Shown here piece after piece: positions 50,793 through 58,450 of a stretch of 64,000 nt of DNA (its first letter is position 1; every line of letters begins with the position of its first letter). Below the pieces are notes generated by a model. It made no database searches. It was not told the DNA's origin and was given only the letters and a program-made list of their open reading frames with translations. The stretch covers positions 124,001 through 188,000 of the forward strand of contig NZ_MDEN01000068.1 of NCBI RefSeq assembly GCF_001705435.1. The letters run 5' to 3'. A program made the position numbers and the translations under genes. This DNA is from Pseudomonas graminis (GTDB lineage: Bacteria; Pseudomonadota; Gammaproteobacteria; Pseudomonadales; Pseudomonadaceae).

Positions 50793-51809
50793 ATGGAAAA
50801 CCTGGACGCGCTGGTCTCTCAAGCACTTGAGGCCGTGCAAAGCGCTGAAGATATCAATGCCCTGGAGCAAATCCGGGTTCTGTACCTTGGCAAGAAGGGC
50901 GAATTGACTCAGGTGATGAAGACCCTGGGGAATCTGCCTGCTGATGAGCGTCCAAAAGTCGGCGCGCTGATCAACGAAGCCAAAGAGCGTGTCACAGAGG
51001 TTCTCAATGCGCGCAAGGCGTCGTTCGAGGAGGCTGATCTTGCGGCCAAGCTCGCGGCCGAATCCATTGACGTGACCCTGCCTGGCCGTGGCCAGACCAC
51101 TGGCGGTCTGCATCCGGTTACCCGCACTCTGGAACGAATCGAGCAGTTCTTCACCCACATTGGCTACGGCATTGCCGAAGGCCCTGAGGTCGAAGACGAT
51201 TATCACAACTTCGAAGCGCTCAACATCCCAGGCCATCACCCGGCCCGGTCGATGCACGACACCTTCTATTTCAATGCGAACATGCTGCTGCGCACCCATA
51301 CCTCGCCGGTTCAGGTCCGCACCATGGAATCGCAGAAGCCTCCGATCCGCATCGTCTGCCCCGGCCGTGTGTATCGCAGTGACTCCGATATCACCCATTC
51401 CCCGATGTTCCATCAGGTCGAAGGCCTGCTGGTCGACCGCGATATCAACTTCGCCGACCTGAAAGGCACCATCGAGGAATTCCTGCGCGTGTTCTTTGAA
51501 AAAGAGCTGGCAGTGCGTTTCCGTCCCTCGTATTTCCCGTTCACTGAGCCTTCGGCTGAGGTCGACATGGAATGCGTGATGTGCAGCGGCAAAGGCTGCC
51601 GCGTCTGCAAACAGACCGGCTGGCTTGAAGTCATGGGCTGCGGCATGGTCCACCCGAACGTGCTGCGCATGTCGGGCATCGATCCGGAAGAATTCCAGGG
51701 CTTCGCCTTCGGCATGGGCGTAGAGCGTCTGGCGATGCTGCGTTATGGCGTCAACGACTTGCGCCTGTTCTTCGACAACGACTTGCGGTTCCTCGCGCAA
51801 TTTCGCTAG
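50793..51809 (+). CDS. pheS: phenylalanyl-tRNA synthetase alpha subunit
   Basis: 338 residues: an N-terminal coiled coil (about 1-85), then the class II core with HPVTRTLERIEQFF, MGFxxAEGPEVEDDYHNFEALNIPGHHPARSMHDTFYF-type sequence, GRVYRSDSDITHSPMFHQVEGLLVD and the C-terminal GIDPEEFQGFAFGMGVERLAMLRYGVNDLRLFFDNDLRFL. It forms the alpha2beta2 enzyme with PheT. A strong hairpin before the gene suggests separate control from rplT. Confidence 0.98.
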   Translation: MENLDALVSQALEAVQSAEDINALEQIRVLYLGKKGELTQVMKTLGNLPADERPKVGALINEAKERVTEVLNARKASFEEADLAAKLAAESIDVTLPGRGQTTGGLHPVTRTLERIEQFFTHIGYGIAEGPEVEDDYHNFEALNIPGHHPARSMHDTFYFNANMLLRTHTSPVQVRTMESQKPPIRIVCPGRVYRSDSDITHSPMFHQVEGLLVDRDINFADLKGTIEEFLRVFFEKELAVRFRPSYFPFTEPSAEVDMECVMCSGKGCRVCKQTGWLEVMGCGMVHPNVLRMSGIDPEEFQGFAFGMGVERLAMLRYGVNDLRLFFDNDLRFLAQFR

Positions 51810-51841
51810 GTCGCCCGTAACGAATTCTTTAGGAGAGCAGG

Positions 51842-54220
51842 ATGAAATTCAGTGAACAATGGCTGCGCGGCTGGGTTAGCCCGCAAGTATCCCGCGACGA
51901 GCTGGTTGCTCGTCTGTCGATGGCCGGCCTTGAAGTAGACAGCGTCACCCCGGCAGCGGGCGTTTTCAGCGGTGTTGTGGTGGGCGAGGTGCTGAGCACC
52001 GAGCAGCACCCGGACGCGGACAAGCTGCGCGTTTGCCAGGTGAGCAATGGTGCCGAGACTTTTCAGGTTGTGTGTGGCGCGCCAAACGTGCGCCCCGGTC
52101 TGAAGATCCCGTTTGCCATGATCGGCGCCGCATTGCCGGGCGACTTCAAAATCAAGAAAGCCAAGCTGCGGGGCGTCGAGTCCAACGGCATGTTGTGCTC
52201 ACAAGCCGAGTTGCAAGTGGGCGAGGGCAATGACGGCCTCATGGAGCTGCCGGCCGATGCGCCAGTGGGCCAGGATGTGCGCGTTTATCTGGAGCTGGAC
52301 GACGCGAGCATCGAAGTCGATCTGACGCCCAACCGTGGCGACTGCCTGTCGGTCGCGGGTCTTGCCCGTGAAGTGGGTGCGCTCTATGACGCAGTCGTGA
52401 CGCGTCCGCAGGTTGCAGTGGTTCCCGCCGTGCACGATGAAGTGCGTCCGGTGGACGTGATCGCGTCTGCGGCATGCCCACGTTACCTGGGCCGTGTGAT
52501 TCGTAATGTCGACCTGTCACGGCCTACGCCGTTGTGGATGGTTGAGCGCCTGCGTCGCTCGGATGTCCGCAGCATCGACGCAGTAGTCGACATCACCAAC
52601 TATGTGATGCTTGAGCTGGGCCAGCCACTGCATGCGTTCGACCTTGCCGAAATCAATGGCGGCATTCGCGTGCGCATGGCGGAGGAGGGCGAGAAGCTCG
52701 TGCTTCTGGATGGTCAGGAAGTCAGCCTGCGCGCTGATACCCTGGTCATTGCCGACCACCAGCGTGCCCTGGCCATCGCCGGTGTCATGGGTGGCGAGCA
52801 CAGCGGCGTGTCGGCGACGACCCGCGATATCTTCCTTGAAAGCGCCTTTTTCGATCAGATTGCCGTTGCCGGCAAGGCGCGTTCGTATGGTCTGCACACC
52901 GACGCGTCCCATCGCTATGAACGCGGCGTTGACTGGCAACTGGCCCGCGAAGCCATGGAGCGTGCCACTGGCCTGCTCCTGGAAATCACGGGCGGTGAAG
53001 CCGGTCCGGTCATCGAGAACGTCAGTGATCAGCACTTGCCTTCGGTTGAGCCGATCATACTGCGTGCCGAGCGTATCGAGCAGATGCTGGGCATGAAGAT
53101 GGACGCCGCGGAAATCGAGCGCTTGCTGACCGCGCTCGGTCTCACCGTCGCGCCTCACGCCAGCGAGCAATGGCGCGTCGAAGTGCCAAGTCATCGCTTT
53201 GATATCACCCTCGAAGTCGATCTGATCGAGGAACTGGCCCGCCTTCACGGTTACAACCGTTTGCCGGTTCGTTACCCGCAGGCCCGTCTGGCCCCGCAAC
53301 CGCGTGCCGAAGCCCAGAGTGATCTGCCGGCCTTGCGTCGTCTGCTGGTGGCGCGCGGTTATCAGGAAGCAATCACCTACAGCTTCATCGATCAGAAATG
53401 GTTCGAGCTGTTCAGCCCGGGTGTTGAGCCGCTGTTGCTGGCCAATCCGATCTCGGCTGACATGTCGGCGATGCGTTCGTCCCTGTGGCCGGGTCTGGTG
53501 AAGTCGCTGCAACATAACCTCAATCGCCAGCAGGATCGCGTGCGCCTATTCGAGAGCGGCCTGAGATTCGTCGGTCAACTGGACGGCCTGAAGCAAGAGC
53601 CCATGCTGGCCGGTGTGATCTGTGGCAGCCGTCTTCCGGAAGGCTGGGCGCAGGGCCGCGATGTCGTCGACTTCTTCGACGTCAAGGCTGACGTCGAGGC
53701 AGTACTGGGCTTCGCCGGTGCGCAGGATGATTTCCGTTTCGTGCCCGGAAGCCATCCCGCGTTGCACCCGGGTCAGACCGCGCGTATCGAGCGCGATGGC
53801 CGTGAAGTCGGCTACATCGGCGCACTGCACCCGGAACTGTCGAAGACCCTGGGGCTTGATCGTCCGGTATTCGTTTTCGAACTGGTGCTGGCTGAGGTTG
53901 CCGTTGGCCGCCTGCCAAAATTCCACGAGCTTTCACGCTTCCCGGAAGTGCGTCGCGACCTGGCGCTGCTGGCCGATCGTGAAGTTTCGGCGACTGCCGT
54001 GCTGGACGTTATTCGTGAAAATGCAGGGGAATGGCTCACAGACCTCAGGCTGTTTGATGTTTACCAGGGTAAAGGCATTGATCCGCTTAGAAAAAGCCTT
54101 GCAGTCGGCTTGACCTGGCAACATCCATCGCGCACTCTTACCGACGATGAGGTAAACGCTTCGACGCAGCAAATTCTCACCTCGCTAGAGGCAAGGTTAA
54201 ACGCCACGTTAAGGATGTAG
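51842..54220 (+). CDS. pheT: phenylalanyl-tRNA synthetase beta subunit
   Basis: 792 residues. An N-terminal tRNA-binding OB domain (VVVGEVLSTEQHPDADKLRVCQVSNG), the editing B3/B4 domain with FDLTPNRGDCLS-type sequence, the B5 domain, the catalytic-like core and a C-terminal FDX-ACB anticodon-binding domain (FPEVRRDLALLADREVSATAVLDVI, FDVYQGKGIDPLRKSLAVGLTWQHPSRTLTDDEV). AGGAG precedes the ATG. It is directly followed by ihfA (3-base gap). Confidence 0.98.
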   Translation: MKFSEQWLRGWVSPQVSRDELVARLSMAGLEVDSVTPAAGVFSGVVVGEVLSTEQHPDADKLRVCQVSNGAETFQVVCGAPNVRPGLKIPFAMIGAALPGDFKIKKAKLRGVESNGMLCSQAELQVGEGNDGLMELPADAPVGQDVRVYLELDDASIEVDLTPNRGDCLSVAGLAREVGALYDAVVTRPQVAVVPAVHDEVRPVDVIASAACPRYLGRVIRNVDLSRPTPLWMVERLRRSDVRSIDAVVDITNYVMLELGQPLHAFDLAEINGGIRVRMAEEGEKLVLLDGQEVSLRADTLVIADHQRALAIAGVMGGEHSGVSATTRDIFLESAFFDQIAVAGKARSYGLHTDASHRYERGVDWQLAREAMERATGLLLEITGGEAGPVIENVSDQHLPSVEPIILRAERIEQMLGMKMDAAEIERLLTALGLTVAPHASEQWRVEVPSHRFDITLEVDLIEELARLHGYNRLPVRYPQARLAPQPRAEAQSDLPALRRLLVARGYQEAITYSFIDQKWFELFSPGVEPLLLANPISADMSAMRSSLWPGLVKSLQHNLNRQQDRVRLFESGLRFVGQLDGLKQEPMLAGVICGSRLPEGWAQGRDVVDFFDVKADVEAVLGFAGAQDDFRFVPGSHPALHPGQTARIERDGREVGYIGALHPELSKTLGLDRPVFVFELVLAEVAVGRLPKFHELSRFPEVRRDLALLADREVSATAVLDVIRENAGEWLTDLRLFDVYQGKGIDPLRKSLAVGLTWQHPSRTLTDDEVNASTQQILTSLEARLNATLRM

Positions 54221-54223
54221 CGT

Positions 54224-54526
54224 ATGGGGGCTCTGACGAAAGCTGAGATGGCCGAACGTCTGTACGAAGAGCTAGGCCTGAACAAACGAGAAGCCAAGGA
54301 ACTGGTCGAGCTGTTCTTTGAGGAAATCAGGCACGCTCTGGAAGATAACGAGCAGGTCAAATTGTCCGGATTCGGCAATTTTGATCTGCGCGATAAACGC
54401 CAGCGACCGGGCCGGAACCCCAAGACAGGGGAAGAAATCCCGATTACCGCTCGCCGTGTGGTCACCTTTCGCCCAGGGCAGAAACTGAAGGCCCGAGTTG
54501 AGGCTTATGCTGGAACCAAGTCATAA
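54224..54526 (+). CDS. ihfA: integration host factor alpha subunit
   Basis: 100 residues. LTKAEMAERLYEELGLNKREAKELVELFFEEIRHALEDNEQVKLSGFGNFDLRDKRQRPGRNPKTGEEIPITARRVVTFRPGQKLK contains the DNA-kinking beta arm with RPGRNPKTGEEI. With IhfB it bends DNA in transcription, replication and recombination. It is coupled to pheT upstream and overlaps the merR gene downstream by 20 bases. Confidence 0.97.
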   Translation: MGALTKAEMAERLYEELGLNKREAKELVELFFEEIRHALEDNEQVKLSGFGNFDLRDKRQRPGRNPKTGEEIPITARRVVTFRPGQKLKARVEAYAGTKS

Positions 54527-54860
54527 CGACGAGCTACCGCCTATCCCCGGCAAACGCTACTTCACCATTGGTGAAGTCAGCGAGCTCTGCGCGGTCAAAC
54601 CGCACGTTCTGCGTTATTGGGAGCAGGAGTTTCCTCAACTCAACCCGGTCAAGCGTCGCGGAAACCGCCGGTATTATCAGCGACAGGACGTGCTGATGAT
54701 CCGTCAGATCCGTGCGTTGCTTTACGATCAGGGCTTCACCATTGGCGGCGCGCGTTTGCGCATGTCCAGCGATGAGGTCAAGGATGATTCACTGCAGTAC
54801 AAGCAGCTGATCAAACAGATGATTGTCGAGCTGGAGGATGTCTTGGTCGTGCTGCGTTAG
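54507..54860 (+). CDS. MerR-family regulator linked to ihfA
   Basis: 117 residues. RYFTIGEVSELCAVKPHVLRYWEQEFPQLNPVKRRGNRRYYQRQDVLMIRQIRALLYDQGFTIGGARLRM is a MerR helix-turn-helix with wing; the C-terminal coiled part is short and lacks effector-binding cysteines. The ATG at 54507 lies inside ihfA (20-base overlap), the same position as in many gamma-proteobacteria. Its targets are unknown. Confidence 0.93.
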   Translation: MLEPSHNDELPPIPGKRYFTIGEVSELCAVKPHVLRYWEQEFPQLNPVKRRGNRRYYQRQDVLMIRQIRALLYDQGFTIGGARLRMSSDEVKDDSLQYKQLIKQMIVELEDVLVVLR

Positions 54861-54971
54861 CAATTTCGCGCGGTGAGCCGAAATACTTCCATCATTCAAA
54901 AGCTTAGGGTATATTCCTCGACGCTTTCGCAAGAACCCGCAACACAGAAGCAGCAGTGAGTAACGCCTAGT

Positions 54972-55048
54972 CGGGGCGTAGCGCAGTCCGGTAGCGCACT
55001 AGCATGGGGTGCTAGGGGTCGAGTGTTCGAATCACTCCGTCCCGACCA
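54972..55048 (+). tRNA. tRNA-Pro (GGG)
   Basis: A 77-nt cloverleaf: acceptor CGGGGCG with CGTCCCG, D-loop containing AGTCCGGTAGCGC, anticodon stem CTAGC/GCTAG around ATGGGGT (anticodon GGG), T-loop GTTCGAATC, and encoded CCA. Its position after ihfA-merR is typical of Pseudomonas. tRNA 3' ends are common island attachment sites; an accessory stretch follows here. Confidence 0.97.
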
Positions 55049-55064
55049 TATTTTCCAATGACTT

Positions 55065-55092
55065 AGCCCAATCTTTTCAGGTTGGGCTTTTT
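55065..55092 (+). terminator. terminator of tRNA-Pro
   Basis: AGCCCAA at 55065-55071 pairs with TTGGGCT at 55082-55088 with a 10-base loop, followed by TTTT. It lies 16 bases after the tRNA. Confidence 0.9.
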
Positions 55093-55349
55093 CATGTCTG
55101 GATATTTTCGGGGCTCATCCTGACTTCATTGTTGCAGACACGTCCATCTCTGAGCTCATGGAACTGGCAATTCAGTCGATGCTCGGCGAGGCGTTTTTGC
55201 AGCCCCGGCCATGATTTTCTGATGCGCAGGTTTCAGGCTCACCAGGCAGCATCTTCCCGGAGGCCTCGACGATTTGCTTCCGAAGGGCCGGTGGCGATAC
55301 GGGCTGGATTAAGGTAGTAAACGGCCTACTTACTGAAAGGATTCGAGCT
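55093..55349. other. region after the tRNA without a gene
   Basis: No gene is supported. A frame reading DIFGAHPDFIVADT and on to a stop near 55214 is open but has no start or ribosome site. No copy of the tRNA 3' end is seen here that would mark an attachment-site duplicate. Confidence 0.4.
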
Positions 55350-55721
55350 ATGCGCTACTGGATTGGTTGTATGTTGCTCGCGGCCTCTGCCGCTGCATGG
55401 GCTGATGAAGCACAGATGAAACAATGGGCAAAAATGGATCGCTGCTCAAACGCGGCGTCCGTCGTCGTTTCGATAATCGAAGAAACCTCCGATACGTTCA
55501 AGCAAGCGCTCGCCCTTCAAGGTGCGATAAAAGGACTTAGATCCAATTCGAAGTTGGGTGATGCGACCCCTACACCCACTGAGGTGTCGGGCTCCTACAA
55601 TATCGCGCTTCGGATATCTGCGGGGATGCCGCGGCCATTCGGAAAACGGGATCATGACTGGTTGATAGCGCAATCTGCATCAGCGTGCTCATTGTGGATA
55701 CCGGACGCCAAGCCTGAGTAG
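55350..55721 (+). CDS. hypothetical exported protein
   Basis: 123 residues: a signal peptide (MRYWIGCMLLAASAAAWA), then a mature domain with Cys in MDRCSNAASVVVSIIEE and SACSLWIPD, which could form a disulfide. AAAGGAT lies before the ATG. The size and two-cysteine layout resemble the next gene downstream, but no family is recognised. It is apparently lower in G+C than the preceding translation cluster. Confidence 0.65.
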   Translation: MRYWIGCMLLAASAAAWADEAQMKQWAKMDRCSNAASVVVSIIEETSDTFKQALALQGAIKGLRSNSKLGDATPTPTEVSGSYNIALRISAGMPRPFGKRDHDWLIAQSASACSLWIPDAKPE

Positions 55722-55849
55722 GTAGCCGATGATTGTTTCCGACGGTGGCGAATAGCTTGACGTGTGATGGGTTTTGGTGCGCGATAAGGTGCGAGTCGCT
55801 TTGGCTGCTAACGTGCGGGCTGAAGTTTCTATCAATAGGGAGTTTTTGA

Positions 55850-56191
55850 ATGGTGTCGATCAGAATGTCTGCTCTGCCGCTTTGTCTGGCTCTGTTGGGC
55901 TATGCCGGCAACTCTTTCGCGAGTCCGAAAGATGAAAAGCAGCAAGGCCTTGTGGTGCTGGTTGCAATGGAGCAGGTCTGCGATAACGCGAATCCTGGCA
56001 TGAAGAGCGATGTTGAGAACGTCATGGCGTCGGATTCCACCATTGATGAGGCAACCAAGGCGGAAGTGAGAAAAATCAAATCTGACCCTGCCTATAAATT
56101 CAAGGTTAGCAGCATGGCTGACAACTTGATGCACTCCCCAATGGGGGCGTATGTCGCCAAAGACATGTGCAAGAATTACGGCTCGAAATAG
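55850..56191 (+). CDS. hypothetical exported protein
   Basis: 113 residues: a signal peptide (SALPLCLALLGYAGNSFA), then a helical, Lys-rich mature part with two cysteines (MEQVCDNANPGM and AKDMCKNYGSK), probably one disulfide. GGGAG lies 8 bases before the ATG. Separate from the gene at 55350 by 128 bases. No family is recognised. Confidence 0.65.
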   Translation: MVSIRMSALPLCLALLGYAGNSFASPKDEKQQGLVVLVAMEQVCDNANPGMKSDVENVMASDSTIDEATKAEVRKIKSDPAYKFKVSSMADNLMHSPMGAYVAKDMCKNYGSK

Positions 56192-56254
56192 TCGGTTCCA
56201 CCGCAGCGTACCCGCATACCACCGGTATCATTGCTCAGTATTCGAGGCTGACGC

Positions 56255-56755
56255 TCAGTATTTCGTATGGAGGTGCTGTGCGTGATCTCGCTTCATGGCG
56301 CTGATGCGACCGAGCGTCCAGAAGGAAATTCCGAAGAAGAGCAGCGAAATCAGTACGCCGCCGCCCATGATGTAAAAACCCGGCCGAAAGCTATGGACGT
56401 TGGCTGCGACGGCGCTGTACTCCGGAAACCAACGCGAATAGATCAGGGTGATGTCTTCGTCTACGCCGCAGTTTTCCCTCTCGCCGCATCCAGTGTCCAG
56501 GTATTGCCCTTCGTGAGGTCGGTTATCTTGGTCCACGTAACGGTAGTGGACGATGTTAGCAAGTCGGTTTCTCGGGATTTCCTCCAGCTGCGTCACCGTG
56601 CCGGTCACTTGGGCCCCATTCCACTGAAGGGCTGCATAGGTAAAACCTTCATGTCTCGCCATCGCGGCAAATGCCAATAAAACACAGCATGTGATAGTTA
56701 GCAGGACGACCCGGTTGTACAGATGGTCTATTTCTGCCTCACGTGGATTAAACAT
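56255..56755 (-). CDS. DUF3592-like two-span membrane protein
   Basis: 166 residues from the ATG at 56755 (GGAG 6 bases before). Membrane helices are VVLLTITCCVLLAFAAMA near the N-terminus and GFYIMGGGVLISLLFFGISFWTLG near the C-terminus; the loop between, with VTGTVTQLEEIP, VHYRYVDQDNRPHEGQYLDTGCG and ITLIYSRWFPEYSAV, is the small beta domain typical of DUF3592 (V-x-Y-x-Y-x-x-x-G..., V-x-Y-x-P-x-x-P). It should project into the periplasm. The role is unknown. Confidence 0.7.
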   Translation of the reverse strand: MFNPREAEIDHLYNRVVLLTITCCVLLAFAAMARHEGFTYAALQWNGAQVTGTVTQLEEIPRNRLANIVHYRYVDQDNRPHEGQYLDTGCGERENCGVDEDITLIYSRWFPEYSAVAANVHSFRPGFYIMGGGVLISLLFFGISFWTLGRISAMKRDHAQHLHTKY

Positions 56756-57137
56756 CCAATGCTCCATGGCTTACGGGGGAATGTGTACCTATCGGCGAGG
56801 TACACAAGAACTTTATCGTCATGGCCAGTCAGGGCCAGGCCGCTTCTCTTCTGCTTCATGACCCGCGCAGTGCACCTGAACCGCCAGCAAGTTGGAAACT
56901 GGGACCAGTCTGTTGCCCCGACTGCTTGCAATGGTTCAGAGGGCGATGTACCCCGTACAGAGGGTTGGCACTTAACGGACACCCCCTTTTCGATGCGCGG
57001 ACGGGCAGGGGGGATCGCACCTTAGATGAGCAGTAAGAGAAATGTAGCATTAGGCCATCTACGGGCGATTTAAGTGTGTACAATGCGCGGCGCTCAGTTC
57101 CAGCTCTGGCTGAGCATTATTTATATAGGGAATTCAG
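56756..57137. other. 382-base gap between divergent genes
   Basis: Several short frames overlap here on both strands, none with a good ribosome site. A TACAAT at 57079-57084 may be the -10 element for the lipoprotein at 57138. No RNA gene is recognised. Confidence 0.4.
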
Positions 57138-57557
57138 ATGTACGCTCTTCGCAACTTGTCAGCCGCCGCTTTGTTAGTTTTGACTGCTGGCTGCGCCTCC
57201 GGTTTGGATCGCACACAAGAAGCTGAACTGGCTGGCTATCGTGCCAACCATCTCGACGTTCAAGAAAAAAGTCCAGGCTTGGCCGCAGGGCTGGGCCTCC
57301 TGCCTGGCGGTGGATCGTTCTACGGGCGCGCCTACGGCTACGGTGTTGTCAACCTGTTGCTGTGGCCGTTGTCCATTATCTGGGATCCTGTCAGTGGCTA
57401 TGACGCAGCTGAGTCCATCAACTATCAGGCATCAAAAGCTCATGTAGCCAGCTTGAAGCGCCGGGACATGGATCGTCTTGACGCCAAGCTTTCAGCTAAC
57501 GAGATTGATCTGAAAACCTACACCCTGGAAAAGCGAAAAGTCGACAATCTGTACTAA
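57138..57557 (+). CDS. hypothetical lipoprotein with a hydrophobic hairpin
   Basis: 139 residues: a lipoprotein signal with LTAGC, a polar linker, a Gly-rich hydrophobic stretch (GLAAGLGLLPGGGSFYGRAYGYGVVNLLLWPLSIIWDPVSGYDAAESINY) that could insert as a hairpin, and a C-terminal helical tail (RRDMDRLDAKLSANEIDLKTYTLEKRK) like a short SHOCT-type module. GGGAATT precedes the ATG. The G+C looks lower than in core genes of the window. Confidence 0.72.
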   Translation: MYALRNLSAAALLVLTAGCASGLDRTQEAELAGYRANHLDVQEKSPGLAAGLGLLPGGGSFYGRAYGYGVVNLLLWPLSIIWDPVSGYDAAESINYQASKAHVASLKRRDMDRLDAKLSANEIDLKTYTLEKRKVDNLY

Positions 57558-57811
57558 TCATCCTGAACAGGGGGAGAGTCTGCTGTGATGAGCTGAACTT
57601 CAGGCTCGGTACTCATCGTGGACGAAATTGCCTTATCCTTTCCCAGCGGCAGGCTATTTGTTCTGCCGAGCTGGGTATAGCCTCCCCGATGAAAGCGCCG
57701 AGGCTCGTCGAAACGATATTGCAGTAAAACCTCGAAGAGCTCGTCGACATGAGTTGCATGAGCCGGTTGAATGCATTCATCTTGCTGTGAATGAAGGCAC
57801 CACGTATGCCT

Positions 57812-57961
57812 TCAATAACATCCTGGCTGATTCGGCGGTGTGCCATTGCAAGGAATGGTTCCGGCTCTGTGTATGCCCCGATAATCGCCCTGGCTAAAGT
57901 GGTTACACCCCGACAGCGTAGCGACTGCAATGACCAGTAAAGCCAGCATCCCAGATTTCAT
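57812..57961 (-). CDS. 49-residue lipoprotein
   Basis: Small gene below usual length cut-offs. From the ATG at 57961 (GGGAG at 7 bases): a signal (MKSGMLALLVIAVATLSGC) with lipobox LSGC, then a short Pro/Gly-rich tail (NHFSQGDYRG, then IPCNGTPPNQPGCY). A 77-residue frame (57613-57846) overlaps it in another phase and has no good ribosome site. The entericidin-like size suggests an envelope peptide, but no family is named. Confidence 0.55.
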   Translation of the reverse strand: MKSGMLALLVIAVATLSGCNHFSQGDYRGIHRAGTIPCNGTPPNQPGCY

Positions 57962-58279
57962 CGTGTTCTCCCTATACGTGTAAGTTTGACTTGCATTTGC
58001 AACCCCTGATTCCTCACATTTTCCACTTCCGTCACACTTCGAACCCAGCGAACTGTTCCGCCGGCGTGCCGCACATCGTCATACCCTCAACACGAGCCGC
58101 CGGCGCAACGTCGTAAGCTTGATCAGCCAAAACTCGTGTCCATTAACGACAAACTGCTCTGCCGCAAGCTCCTCGGGGTAGTGATCCATCATCTCGTCGA
58201 TCGAGTAGCGTCCGCGCCTGCGGTCACCCGTCGAAATTTCCTGCGCAGAACATTGACCTCCGGCGGGCTAAAACGTTAA
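57962..58279. other. region upstream of the SOS locus, with a possible tiny gene
   Basis: No convincing gene. On the minus strand a 37-residue frame runs from an ATG at 58192 to 58079 (DHYPEELAAEQFVVNGHEFW, then a basic end) and the reading is open further upstream without an ATG, so it may be the remnant of a longer gene. Confidence 0.3.
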
Positions 58280-58295
58280 CTGTATATACATACAG
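58280..58295. promoter_or_regulatory. LexA-type SOS box of the umuC locus
   Basis: CTGTATATACATACAG has the CTG-N10-CAG core and an alternating TA centre, very close to the LexA consensus. It lies 23 bases before the ATG of the umuD remnant. Confidence 0.88.
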
Positions 58296-58318
58296 TTTCT
58301 TACGGCAAGGCTTGCATC

Positions 58319-58450
58319 ATGAGCGTCACTATTCTCGGCCCACTCTCGGCCTGCGGCGAAAAGCTGGTTTTCAACGCGTATCACGTACCGGCCGAGCGGG
58401 TGATCTGGACCGTGGCGAAATACAGCGTTCGCGATCATGACCAAGCCTGA
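58319..58450 (+). pseudogene. umuD: umuD remnant with a large internal deletion
   Basis: A 43-codon frame starts at 58319, where umuD should start, just after the LexA box, and overlaps the umuC start by 14 bases. The first 16 codons (MSVTILGPLSACGEKL) resemble a UmuD/RulA N-terminus; the rest (ERVIWTVAKYSVRD) resembles its C-terminal strand. The middle, which should hold the cleavage site and the catalytic Ser and Lys, is gone; a full protein is about 140 residues. Identification rests on position and these short ends, so it is an inference. Confidence 0.6.

Noticed and set aside
55093..55214. Open frame reading DIFGAHPDFIVADT after the tRNA terminator
   Set aside because: Only about 40 codons without a start or ribosome site; an open stretch of this length is common by chance.
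57613..57846. 77-codon minus-strand frame beginning MAHRRISQDV
   Set aside because: It overlaps the small lipoprotein gene out of phase, lacks a ribosome site and shows no signal or domain; the lipoprotein has better start and topology evidence.
54972..58300. Possible attL/attR pair of an island at tRNA-Pro
   Set aside because: I looked for a copy of the tRNA 3' end (TTCGAATCACTCCGTCCCG) downstream and saw none in the window; no integrase gene is present.
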